64,000 nucleotides of DNA from JADJLQ01 sp040007895 (GTDB taxonomy: Bacteria > Bacteroidota > Bacteroidia > Chitinophagales > Saprospiraceae). Location of the stretch: assembly GCA_040007895.1 (NCBI GenBank), contig JBDTUE010000002.1, forward strand, positions 1 to 64,000, given 5' to 3'. The notes below the pieces were generated by a model that was not told the origin of the DNA, searched no databases, and was given only the letters and a program-made list of their open reading frames with translations. Numbering within the stretch: position 1 is the first letter of the stretch; each line of letters starts with the position of its first letter. The position numbers and the translations under genes were made by a program. Shown one piece after another: positions 1 through 8,320 of the stretch.

Positions 1-1850
1 TCGATCCGTTCAGCCCGTAATTGCAAACTGCGAAGACCATTTCCTTTTCCTTTTTTTTGATCAGTAACAAACCCTTGCCCATTGTCCTCAATCATTAATT
101 CATAATAATCAGGAGAGGTCATTTGAAGTTTTACATTGACTAAAGACGCTTTGCTGTGTTTGACTATATTATGTAATGTTTCTCTTGTGATGGCAAGTAA
201 ATTTCTCTTCACCAAACCAGCGATGTTACCATCATTAAAATCTTCTTTCATTTCAAAAACCACGGAAATACTAGTTCGCATCAGGTATTCATTACAAAGA
301 TTTCTGACCTGGGATTGTAAATCGCCAAAACTATCATTACCCGGACCAATAGAAAACACAAGGTCTCTTACCTGTTGGCTCACCTGGCTGAGGTCCTGGA
401 CCATTTGATCATAAAATCGGACATGTTCGGAATGATCCTGTGGATTAACCTTTGCCCACTGTGCAGCTAGCGATAGTTTGGTAAGGGTCGAACCTACTTC
501 ATCATGAATATCGTGTGCCACCTCTTGTCGCAATGTATGTTGAATGTTTGCATTCTCCAGCTTAAGCAATTTGTGATTTTGTTCTAATTCAAGAGCTGCC
601 TTATCTTTAAGTTTGATCCTATGATTCATAGCCACAGCAAATAAAAAAAGTTGTGCAATAGTACCTAAGTCAACAATTAATTCGTCCAGGGGATTAGGTA
701 ATCTCCAGGATATAAGTTCACATAAAACGACGATCAGAGCTCCCCGGTTAATGATTTTTGCAACATAATCACGCTGAAAGGCTAACGTAACCCATAAGAA
801 AATAGTAATCCCAATAGAAATTTTTTGAAGGGCGAAATAAAATAAAAGACTCTCCGATTGTCTTACGGTAATTAAGAAAAAAGTATCAACTGCCAAAGCA
901 GTAAGTCCAAGTCCAATCAACCAGTATTTGGACAGGTCAAACCATTTACTTTTTTTATTCAATATTGCATTAATCAAAAATATGTAGACCAGTAGTTTTG
1001 CAATGACATTAAATACTTTCCAGTCAAACCACAGGTAACTTATTTCCATATAGGACGCAAATATCCAATTGGCTCCATCCAGAGATGGCAAATAAATACA
1101 GATGATATATAGGATATTCCACAAAAGATAACTCTGAGGGACCTGAACATACTGGATTAAATAAAAGATAAGAAGAGCTATATAAATTCCCGAAACCGAC
1201 CAAAATAATATGATCAGGATCAAATTTTTCTGGTAATACAATGATTCATAAATTCTGGCATCAAAAAATTCCGGTAGATCCCATGAACCGAATCTATAAT
1301 TTTGAATTCTGATCAATATTATTTTTTCTTTATTTGAAATTTGAAGTCCCATTCCATTTAAATCAGCAGTTTTGACAAACCCGGTCCTGTCAATTACCTT
1401 ATTTGTATTTGAAACCCGCTCTGCCTGAATAATATTAAATTGATCATTAAATGTCCAGATGGAATCCCCTCCTAAACCATAACCCGATATAGCTAATGGA
1501 TAAAGATTTGAATCAGGATAGTTAATGTGAATGGCTACCCAAAACTCATATTTGTCAGACTCCGTCAATCCAGGATAAGTTGCCTTGCTTTGATGTACAA
1601 ATTCATTATTGACTAAAGCATGCAAAGCCTGAGATATAGTCGCCGAATTTTTTGGCACGATCCATACTTCAGAAAAACTATCAACTTTGAGTTTTTGAAT
1701 CTCGGGTTTAAGGAATATTGATGCAACACCTTGTTGTAAAGTGTCTGCTGGAAGACTAAAACACTCAACTGGAAAACTTAAACAAATTTGAAAAATTAAA
1801 GCATAGCATAAATGGCCTGCCCATCTAAGTTTCGAGTACTCCACAGCCAT
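1..1850 (-). CDS. Sensor histidine kinase, 7TMR-DISM type (3' end beyond window)
   Basis: Translating the minus strand from the ATG at 1850 gives 616 open codons running off the left edge. A signal peptide (about residues 8-31) is followed by an extracytoplasmic region resembling 7TMR-DISM extracellular domains, then a run of about seven hydrophobic helices (roughly 195-390). A HisKA_3 dimerisation segment near residue 445 carries the phospho-acceptor motif HDIHDEVGS. A HATPase_c domain near 560-610 shows an N-box (HNIVKHSKAS) and EDNGQGF, and the G2 box (GNGL) lies just before the edge. Kinases of this subfamily normally pair with NarL/LuxR-type response regulators, so a regulator gene may lie to the left. 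Only the last few tens of residues should be missing. The ligand cannot be inferred. Confidence 0.88.
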   Translation of the reverse strand, partial: MAVEYSKLRWAGHLCYALIFQICLSFPVECFSLPADTLQQGVASIFLKPEIQKLKVDSFSEVWIVPKNSATISQALHALVNNEFVHQSKATYPGLTESDKYEFWVAIHINYPDSNLYPLAISGYGLGGDSIWTFNDQFNIIQAERVSNTNKVIDRTGFVKTADLNGMGLQISNKEKIILIRIQNYRFGSWDLPEFFDARIYESLYYQKNLILIILFWSVSGIYIALLIFYLIQYVQVPQSYLLWNILYIICIYLPSLDGANWIFASYMEISYLWFDWKVFNVIAKLLVYIFLINAILNKKSKWFDLSKYWLIGLGLTALAVDTFFLITVRQSESLLFYFALQKISIGITIFLWVTLAFQRDYVAKIINRGALIVVLCELISWRLPNPLDELIVDLGTIAQLFLFAVAMNHRIKLKDKAALELEQNHKLLKLENANIQHTLRQEVAHDIHDEVGSTLTKLSLAAQWAKVNPQDHSEHVRFYDQMVQDLSQVSQQVRDLVFSIGPGNDSFGDLQSQVRNLCNEYLMRTSISVVFEMKEDFNDGNIAGLVKRNLLAITRETLHNIVKHSKASLVNVKLQMTSPDYYELMIEDNGQGFVTDQKKGKGNGLRSLQLRAERI

Positions 1851-1932
1851 TGTTCTTTAGGTTCACACCCCTAATTTATTTAATAATTTATGAAACAAAC
1901 CACTATTTTTATTTTATTAAAATCTATAGTGT

Positions 1933-3030
1933 ATGATATTTAACCTGATTTATCTTTTTATAACACTTGGAGCATTTTATTCTTCCACACCTCCAGTTGA
2001 TCTGTCAAAAATTACACTTCCACCCGGGTTCAAAATAGAAATATATGCAGAAGACGTAAAGAATGCCAGGTCAATGGTTTTGTCTGCCTCCGGAACATTA
2101 TTTGTTGGTACAAGGGAAGATAAAGTTTATGCTATCAAAGATCTTAATGGAGATTTTAAAGCTGATAAAATCTATACTATCGCGAAGGGATTGAATTCAC
2201 CGAATGGGGTCGCACTTAAAGATGGTGATTTATATATCGGAGAAATCAACAGAATCACTAAAATAACGAATATCGAATCCAAACTCGACAATCCCGGTAC
2301 ACCTGAAGTAGTGTATGATAAGTATCCTGCAGAAAGCCATCATGGTTGGAAATATATTGCATTCGGTCCTGATGGTAAACTATATGTTCCGGTAGGAGCC
2401 CCTTGTAATATCTGTGAATCTAACGAAGAAATATTCGGAACGATCACCCGACTGGATGTTCAATCAAAGAAAATGGAAATAGTACAGAAAGGCATTCGGA
2501 ATAGTGTTGGATTAGCCTGGCATCCCGACAACAAACAACTTTGGTTTACAGATAATGGGAGAGATTGGTTAGGCGATGATATTCCCGCCTGTGAACTAAA
2601 TCACGCAACTAAGGATGGTCAGCACTTCGGTTATCCTTATTGTCACCAGGGGGATATTCCGGATCCTGAGTTTGGTACAAAGAAAAGTTGCACTGAATGC
2701 ACTCCGCCTGCGCGAAATCTGCGAGCTCATGTGGCACCCTTAGGTCTGGAATTTTACCATGGGAAACAATTTCCTTCCATGTATTCCAAACAAATATTAT
2801 TAGCTGAACACGGAAGTTGGAATAGAAAAATACCCCAGGGTTATAGAATTTCTTTGGTCAAAATGGATAAAAATCAAAATGTGACTTCTTATGAATCATT
2901 CGCAGAAGGATGGTTACAAAATGGTAAAGCATGGGGCAGACCTGTAGATCTTGAACATATGCCTGATGGCAGCATGTTAGTGTCTGATGATTTTGCGAAT
3001 GTGATTTACAGGATTAGTTATAAAAAATGA
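1933..3030 (+). CDS. PQQ-dependent sugar (sorbosone) dehydrogenase family protein
   Basis: This 365-residue protein has an N-terminal hydrophobic export signal (about 1-18) and then a six-bladed beta-propeller of the glucose/sorbosone dehydrogenase family. Family landmarks include ESHHGW near residue 135, probably holding the catalytic base histidine, then GPDGKLYV, WFTDNGRDWLGDD, and the C-terminal EHGSWNR and GRPVDL motifs. No CxxCH haem motif is present, so it is not a cytochrome fusion. Such enzymes oxidise aldoses or aldehydes in the periplasm with PQQ, but the substrate cannot be read here and many family members are uncharacterised. It is divergent from the kinase gene, with 82 bp between starts. 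It appears monocistronic and ends at an inverted repeat shared with the convergent DUF4097 gene. Confidence 0.85.
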   Translation: MIFNLIYLFITLGAFYSSTPPVDLSKITLPPGFKIEIYAEDVKNARSMVLSASGTLFVGTREDKVYAIKDLNGDFKADKIYTIAKGLNSPNGVALKDGDLYIGEINRITKITNIESKLDNPGTPEVVYDKYPAESHHGWKYIAFGPDGKLYVPVGAPCNICESNEEIFGTITRLDVQSKKMEIVQKGIRNSVGLAWHPDNKQLWFTDNGRDWLGDDIPACELNHATKDGQHFGYPYCHQGDIPDPEFGTKKSCTECTPPARNLRAHVAPLGLEFYHGKQFPSMYSKQILLAEHGSWNRKIPQGYRISLVKMDKNQNVTSYESFAEGWLQNGKAWGRPVDLEHMPDGSMLVSDDFANVIYRISYKK

Positions 3031-3039
3031 GCTAAAATC

Positions 3040-3072
3040 TGGAAGATAGCAGGTATATCAAACTATCTTCCA
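3040..3072. terminator. Inverted repeat between convergent genes, probable weak terminator
   Basis: Perfect 10-bp arms (3040-3049 and 3063-3072) around a 13-nt loop lie between the stops of the sugar dehydrogenase and the DUF4097 gene. The T-run is poor on both strands (only ATTTTA on the minus strand), so a bidirectional terminator is inferred from position more than from sequence. Confidence 0.5.
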
Positions 3073-3088
3073 AATCCTGGCTATGTAT

Positions 3089-4198
3089 CTAATCTATTCT
3101 GAGTCCACCATAAGATAAAGTAGCCTTTATCATACCACCGGTATTCTCACTCTTACTATATCCTTTAACTGTCTTGGAACTACTTTTCTCTACAAGGTAG
3201 TTGGAAGTGAATTCATGCGTAGTCTTAATATCTGAATAGGAACCGCTCGCATCAAGACGATACGCAGCATTATGAGAATCAATACGGATATCGGTATAAG
3301 ATGTTTTAAAATCCAGGCTTTGAAATTCAGGATCTAAATCTCTGATAATGATGTCGCCATAGGTACTGCTAAAACTGGATTTTTTACCCATTTTACCAAT
3401 ATCAAAATCAGAGTAATGACTATTGATAAAAGCTTCGTCTACTGATTTAAGTTGGATATCATCGTACCCGCTGCTGATATCGATAGAATTGATATGATCT
3501 GCTGTCAGTTCACTGTAAGCACTTTCGGATTTTATGGTACCTCCTTCCTTCATATGAATTTTCCCGTATTTAAAATCAAAATCGCCATTGGCCATGTTAT
3601 TAAAATTAATATCGCCGTAACGCAGATGAATTTTACCATCTTTAAAACTACCGAGGTTGCCATCGGAATAAGCCAAATCAAGATTAAGGTCTGCATTCAA
3701 TCCATCCATTCTCAGGTGTCCGTAGGATACTTTTATAGTTGCATCCCGATCGAGTTTATCTACAAATGCGTCGCCATATTTATGGGTAAGTTTCAGATAT
3801 TGGTCCGCAGGCATATATACATCATAGTTAATTTTATAAGATGAATTATTGCTTCCACCCAGCCAGCTTTTCCAGTCCCACCAACTTTTGTTATTGTTTT
3901 CGATTGTCGTTTCTGCTTTTATATAATTGGCCGTAGAAGTAAAATTGATATTAATTTTTTCAAATATTTCATCCGCTTTTTCTTTGGAGGATGTATTCGC
4001 TATTATATTCACATCTATGGTCACTATGTGTTTGTCCCATGCATGGACTTTCGTAAAGCCATATTTATTAATAAGTTCTACGGTAGCATCCTTTGGCACA
4101 TCATACTCTTTGTGATAATTTTTGGTAAAGTCACCATCACTGTCTGAGAATGGTAAAAAAAGCAATAAGAGACAGCTTTTATAAATGTAATGTATCAT
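3089..4198 (-). CDS. DUF4097-type secreted beta-helix adhesin-like protein
   Basis: This 369-residue protein has a short N-terminal hydrophobic export signal followed by repeated short beta-strand units (SYGHLRMDG, LAYSDGNLG, RYGDINFN, KYGKIHMK, SSGYDDIQLK). These are typical of the DUF4097/DUF2807 right-handed beta-helix fold. No enzymatic motif is seen. The start overlaps the end of the upstream anti-sigma-like gene by 20 bp, so translation is probably coupled and it is the third gene of an ECF sigma, anti-sigma, DUF4097 operon. In Bacteroidota such proteins often travel with ECF/anti-sigma pairs and are thought to be surface or periplasmic sensors or stress effectors. That role is inference here. 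Confidence 0.8.
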   Translation of the reverse strand: MIHYIYKSCLLLLFLPFSDSDGDFTKNYHKEYDVPKDATVELINKYGFTKVHAWDKHIVTIDVNIIANTSSKEKADEIFEKININFTSTANYIKAETTIENNNKSWWDWKSWLGGSNNSSYKINYDVYMPADQYLKLTHKYGDAFVDKLDRDATIKVSYGHLRMDGLNADLNLDLAYSDGNLGSFKDGKIHLRYGDINFNNMANGDFDFKYGKIHMKEGGTIKSESAYSELTADHINSIDISSGYDDIQLKSVDEAFINSHYSDFDIGKMGKKSSFSSTYGDIIIRDLDPEFQSLDFKTSYTDIRIDSHNAAYRLDASGSYSDIKTTHEFTSNYLVEKSSSKTVKGYSKSENTGGMIKATLSYGGLRID

Positions 4199-4748
4199 TG
4201 GTTGGTTTATTATTTGGTGAAGATGTTTTTTTATCAGATTCCTGAAGTTTATCTAAGATTTTATTTAGTACGTTAAGTTTTTGTTGATACTGTCTTATCA
4301 TTTCCTGAACTAATAAATCCTGATCCTGGTCAGGGTTTTTGACGATTTCTAATTTTAATTCACTGGAAATCTGATCTATTTGGTTCAGATCATTCATGAC
4401 AGATTCCGTGGGTTTGTATTGTTGCAATTCGGTCATCTTCGAATCAATCTGACCTGCAAAATAGGAGGAAGCCTCTCTGTATTCTTTACGGTCTGCGGGA
4501 TCCTGAATGGCATAAGTAAAATCTCTTTTCTGTTGCATATAAACACCCATACCGGCTCCGGCACTTAAAAGAAGTAAGACAGCAGCTGCAACTTTCAACA
4601 TCCTGGGTAAATAAAAAGTCAAACCTCTTTTAGTCACTCCGGGATTTATCCTGTGTTCGATGGCAGACCATGTCCTGGAAGGCGGAATATCCGTATCAAA
4701 TTCCTCCCGGTGATCGTTGATAAATTTTCTTAGTTTGTCCTCGTTCAT
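4179..4748 (-). CDS. Putative anti-sigma factor, single-pass membrane protein
   Basis: This 189-residue protein has an N-terminal cytoplasmic segment (about 1-48, including RTWSAIEHRI), one transmembrane helix (about 50-70) and a charged, coiled-coil-prone C-terminal half. It has no recognisable zinc-binding ZAS motif. Location is the main evidence: it begins 20 bp after the ECF sigma stop codon and overlaps the following DUF4097 gene, the usual place for a membrane anti-sigma factor. By analogy it would hold the sigma factor at the membrane through its N-terminus until an envelope signal releases it. It could also be an unrelated membrane protein of the operon. Confidence 0.65.
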   Translation of the reverse strand: MNEDKLRKFINDHREEFDTDIPPSRTWSAIEHRINPGVTKRGLTFYLPRMLKVAAAVLLLLSAGAGMGVYMQQKRDFTYAIQDPADRKEYREASSYFAGQIDSKMTELQQYKPTESVMNDLNQIDQISSELKLEIVKNPDQDQDLLVQEMIRQYQQKLNVLNKILDKLQESDKKTSSPNNKPTNDTLHL

Positions 4749-4768
4749 TTCTAATTCTTTTAGATTTC

Positions 4769-5317
4769 TTATTTGATTAATTCTTTCAATTTTACTCTTG
4801 CTCTGCTGTATTGTGATTTGGAGGTTTCTTCAGAGATGTTCAGTATTTCACCGATTTCCTGATGATCGTATCCTTCAAATAGATAAAGCGATAGCACTGT
4901 TCTATATCCATCAGGAAGCAAACTAACTGCCCTTTTTATTTTGACTACCCGCAGATCTTCATCATCGAAGTCATAGTGATGGTCAGGTTCTGGTTCAGGC
5001 TCCTGATTTTTCAATTCTACCCATTGTATCCTACGGCTCTTTAGCTTGTTGATACACCGATTAACCACGATACGCTTAATCCAGGCACCGAGGGTAGATT
5101 CATACCGATAAGATTGCAGATGAGAGAATACATCAACAAAAGATTCTTGCAGGACATCTTCTGCTTCTTCAGGCTGAGACATCATACGAAGGCAAATTGA
5201 ATACATAGCGGCTGAGTACCGATCGTACAGTTTTGCCTGCGCTGAGCGAAGACCTGATAAGCTAGCTTCTACAAGAGCCCTCTCATCTGGTCTATCTCCC
5301 CATGAAGTAGTGGACAT
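4769..5317 (-). CDS. ECF-type RNA polymerase sigma factor
   Basis: This 182-residue protein has the two-domain ECF layout. Region 2 (about 20-75) includes AQAKLYDRYS and the -10-binding stretch EEAEDVLQESFVDVF. Region 4 (about 130-180) has the helix-turn-helix HQEIGEILNISEETSKSQYSRA. The linker is rich in acidic residues (EPEPEPDHHYDFDDED). It heads the operon with the anti-sigma-like gene and DUF4097 protein. The leader holds TGCAAC 18 nt before TCTTT, a pattern shared with the receptor gene at 15238, consistent with autoregulation. Confidence 0.93.
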   Translation of the reverse strand: MSTTSWGDRPDERALVEASLSGLRSAQAKLYDRYSAAMYSICLRMMSQPEEAEDVLQESFVDVFSHLQSYRYESTLGAWIKRIVVNRCINKLKSRRIQWVELKNQEPEPEPDHHYDFDDEDLRVVKIKRAVSLLPDGYRTVLSLYLFEGYDHQEIGEILNISEETSKSQYSRARVKLKELIK

Positions 5318-5330
5318 TTACAATTATAAA

Positions 5331-5356
5331 GAGGGTGAAGAATTCCGGGGGTTGCA
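5331..5356 (-). promoter_or_regulatory. Candidate ECF promoter of the sigma operon
   Basis: On the minus strand, TGCAAC (5356-5351) is followed after 18 nt by TC and a T-run (from 5332), 14 nt upstream of the sigma start codon. The same arrangement with a 19-nt spacer precedes the outer-membrane receptor gene at 15238. A GCAAC-type -35 would fit Bacteroidota ECF promoters. The assignment rests on two sites only. Confidence 0.35.
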
Positions 5357-5500
5357 TCTGGCAGAAAAATATTATTTACACCGTATTAACTTTAAAATTT
5401 ATTAGTTCAAACCTGCCGCAGGACTTTTTATTGTAAGGCTGCTCTGATCAATAGATTTTCATTTTACTAGGGTGAAAGAAAAATAGAATATCGAACTTTT

Positions 5501-5689
5501 TTATTCTTCTTCAGAATGATCACCCTTTGGAGGCTCATCTTTGACCCTTTTGTCCTGGACATGCTTATTCAAAAAAGCATTGATATCATCAATATTCAGA
5601 TTACTTTTTAATTCACCGAATTGGTTGACTTTTATATCAAAGCCTTTGATTTCCTTGTGGACTTTATGCGGAGATTTGTTCTTTTTCAT
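5501..5689 (-). CDS. Small conserved hypothetical protein
   Basis: This 62-residue, highly charged protein begins with MKKNKSPHK and has a central segment IKVNQFGELKSNLNIDDINAFLN. Short proteins of this look recur in Bacteroidota genomes as conserved hypotheticals. It has no membrane segment, signal peptide or cysteine pair. The ATG lies in a clean intergenic position and the region has no competing frame, so I regard it as real. It stands alone between gltX and the ECF operon, with 130 bp separating it from gltX. Function unknown; the charged composition could suit a nucleic-acid or ribosome partner, but nothing shows this. Confidence 0.65.
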   Translation of the reverse strand: MKKNKSPHKVHKEIKGFDIKVNQFGELKSNLNIDDINAFLNKHVQDKRVKDEPPKGDHSEEE

Positions 5690-5819
5690 TATAATTCTTG
5701 TAAATAGCTAAAATAAGCAAAAAAAGGTTGATTATACTGCATTAATCTTGAGCAAAGGTCATGGTTTCGACCTGACCTTCCTGCGGAGTTAAATCGGATT
5801 GAATTCTTAAGAGGATTCA

Positions 5820-7331
5820 TTATTGTGATGCAGTAATAGCATCCAAGATTCTGTTTAAACCCCCCTCACCTAATATTTCAAGCATTTGGAATACCGTAGG
5901 ACCTTGCAGACTTCCACAAAGGCATAACCTGAATATAGGAAACACTTCACCTGGTTTAAGATTATGGAGCTTCATTTTTTCCTTTGCTTCAGGCTCCAGG
6001 TCAATCGCTTTAAAGGATTTTGAATCTTTTAATTCATTACAAAACGCGACTATTTGATCTTTCAATGCTGGTTTCCAATGTTTTTTAAAAGCATCCTGAT
6101 CAATCGTAGCAGGTTCTTTAAACAAATATTCAGATTGAACCAGAATGTCCTTCAGGGTATGCACTCTCTCCTGATAGAGTAAAATAATCTGATCTAATTT
6201 TTCCTGACTGGCTACCCAGCCATTTAATTGAAGGATCGGCAATAATTTCTGTTTAATGAGGTCAGGAGACATCTTCCGTATATACTGTTGATTAAACCAA
6301 AGAGCCTTCTCTATGTCAAAGCGCGCTCCGCTTTTGTGTACTTTATGCAGATCAAATGCATCGGTCAACTCCTCCAGTGAAAAGATCTCTTGATCAGTAC
6401 CTGGATTCCAACCTAAGAAAGCAAGAAAATTAATCAATGCTTCAGGTTCAAAACCATATTCTCTGAAGCCCTCAAAACTATCTTCCAGAGTCTCACCCTT
6501 CCAGGATAATGGGAATACAGGTATCCCAAATTTAGCTCCATCCCGTTTACTCAATTTGCCTTTTCCATCTGGTTTCATCAATAAGGGCAAATGAGCAAAC
6601 TCCGGATGATGCCAATTAAATGCTTCATATAATAATAAGTGATGGGCTGTACTGCTCAACCACTCTTCACCGCGAATGACATGGGTGATCTCCATTAAAT
6701 GATCATCAATCACATTAGCCATATGATAGGTAGGCATTCCATCTCCTTTGATTAATATTTTATCATCCAATTCCTTGCTATCAAAGGTTACCTCACCGCG
6801 TACAATGTCATTAAACGTGACTTCCTGATTGGGTTCTACTCTTAGCCTGATTACATACGGTAGTTTTTGTTCTTTGAATTCCTGGACTTGTTCAGCAGTG
6901 AGAGTGAGACTATTTTTCATGGTCATCCTTACTGAAGCATCATATTTGGGAGCTGGAACTCCTGCATCTGCGAGTCTTTTGCGCATATCCTCAAGATCAG
7001 TTTCTGTATCAAAAGCATAATATGCTTTACCACTATTAATAAGTTGAATCGCATGTTTCATGTAGATTTCTTTTCGCTCAGACTGCCTGTATGGCTCATG
7101 ATTGCCTCCATATCCAATGCCTTCCGTCGGTTCAATCCCGCACCATTTCAATGATTCCCGGATATAAGCTTCAGCTCCTGGCACAAAACGGCCCTGATCT
7201 GTGTCTTCAATTCTGAGAATAAAGATTCCAGAATTTTTTTTGGCAAATAAGTAATTATATAGGGCAGTTCTTACACCTCCTATATGAAGGGCCCCTGTAG
7301 GGGATGGAGCGAAGCGGACACGCACAGACAT
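5820..7331 (-). CDS. gltX: Glutamyl-tRNA synthetase
   Basis: This 503-residue class I aminoacyl-tRNA synthetase charges tRNA-Glu (possibly also tRNA-Gln). The HIGH signature appears as PSPTGALHIGG (residues 10-19) and the KMSKS signature as KLSKRDGA near residue 258. Between them lie the catalytic insertion and the binding motif RGEEWLSSTAHH. The C-terminal third is the helical anticodon-binding region (RVHTLKDILV, LCGSLQGPTVFQML). Length is normal for bacterial GltX. It is transcribed alone and is divergent from the deacetylase gene. Confidence 0.97.
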   Translation of the reverse strand: MSVRVRFAPSPTGALHIGGVRTALYNYLFAKKNSGIFILRIEDTDQGRFVPGAEAYIRESLKWCGIEPTEGIGYGGNHEPYRQSERKEIYMKHAIQLINSGKAYYAFDTETDLEDMRKRLADAGVPAPKYDASVRMTMKNSLTLTAEQVQEFKEQKLPYVIRLRVEPNQEVTFNDIVRGEVTFDSKELDDKILIKGDGMPTYHMANVIDDHLMEITHVIRGEEWLSSTAHHLLLYEAFNWHHPEFAHLPLLMKPDGKGKLSKRDGAKFGIPVFPLSWKGETLEDSFEGFREYGFEPEALINFLAFLGWNPGTDQEIFSLEELTDAFDLHKVHKSGARFDIEKALWFNQQYIRKMSPDLIKQKLLPILQLNGWVASQEKLDQIILLYQERVHTLKDILVQSEYLFKEPATIDQDAFKKHWKPALKDQIVAFCNELKDSKSFKAIDLEPEAKEKMKLHNLKPGEVFPIFRLCLCGSLQGPTVFQMLEILGEGGLNRILDAITASQ

Positions 7332-7505
7332 AAAATGAATTATTGTTAAAAATATATATTAGAAAAATATTTAATATGAAAAACGAATTATACTTTTGTT
7401 ATTTATTAAAATCGCCTTACAAGGCAACGACCGCACATTTCAGGTCGTTTACCTAAAGACATTTTATTTAACGACAAAGTATCCCATTTTCTCATGAACA
7501 TATAA

Positions 7506-8183
7506 ATGAAGGTTATGTATTTGATAAAGACTCCAAAATTAATCCAAAATTTTTTCCCCAATTTTATCTGGCAAGTACCAACCAGGGAAAAAATAGTGTT
7601 TCTCACCTTTGATGATGGTCCTATTCCTGAAGTGACTCCAATGGTTTTGGACGAACTGGCAAAATTTAAAGCTAAAGCTACATTTTTCTGTGTTGGAAAT
7701 AATGTTCGTTTACATCCTGATATATTCTCAAGGATTCAGGAAGAAGGACATACGGTTGGCAATCATACCTTTAATCATATGAATGGCTGGCAGTCAGACA
7801 ATCTTCCATATTTTCATGATGTCCGTCATTGCGCCAATCTCGTTCATTCCTCCTTATTCAGGCCACCCTTTGGAAGAATGAAACCGGCTCAAATTCAATT
7901 TTTACAACGTCACTACCGCATCATAATGTGGGATGTTTTAAGTGGAGATTTTGATCAGGAGATTACCAGAGAACAATGTCTGCGCAATGTTATAGACAAT
8001 ACTTCAGAAGGCAGTATCGTCGTTTTCCATGATAGTATAAAAGCAAAGAAAAATCTGAATTTTGCACTCCCCAGAGTCCTGGAACATTTTTCAAAGGAGG
8101 GTTATTCATTTCAGTGTCTGAGTCCGCATTCCATTCATCAGGGGATTTATACTAAACCTCATTCGACCATTGCTCTTTGTTGA
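7506..8183 (+). CDS. Polysaccharide deacetylase (NodB/CE4 family)
   Basis: This 225-residue protein is essentially a single NodB homology domain. Motif 1 is TFDDGP (34-39), whose first Asp is the catalytic base and second a metal ligand. Motif 2 is HTFNH, supplying the two metal histidines, and motif 3 is RPPFGR. WDVLSGDFD and VVFHDS near residues 140-180 fit motifs 4 and 5. It lacks an obvious signal peptide, so it may act in the cytoplasm or at the inner face of the envelope. Family members remove N-acetyl groups from chitin-like glycans or peptidoglycan; the substrate here is unknown. Confidence 0.9.
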   Translation: MKVMYLIKTPKLIQNFFPNFIWQVPTREKIVFLTFDDGPIPEVTPMVLDELAKFKAKATFFCVGNNVRLHPDIFSRIQEEGHTVGNHTFNHMNGWQSDNLPYFHDVRHCANLVHSSLFRPPFGRMKPAQIQFLQRHYRIIMWDVLSGDFDQEITREQCLRNVIDNTSEGSIVVFHDSIKAKKNLNFALPRVLEHFSKEGYSFQCLSPHSIHQGIYTKPHSTIALC

Positions 8184-8320
8184 TTTTCAGTATCGGAATA
8201 GCTGATTTTTCCTTTCAAGAGTATTATCTTTTTGTAAAAACATTTTTCAATTTGTGAATGTTTTATTAATTCACAGGTCTCGCTAGACAGGGGCCAAATA
8301 ATTTGTTACTTTAGCTTTAC

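Noticed and set aside
7406..7606. 66-codon minus-strand frame overlapping the deacetylase start
   Set aside because: It lies antisense to the deacetylase N-terminus and over the promoter spacer, with no recognisable domain.
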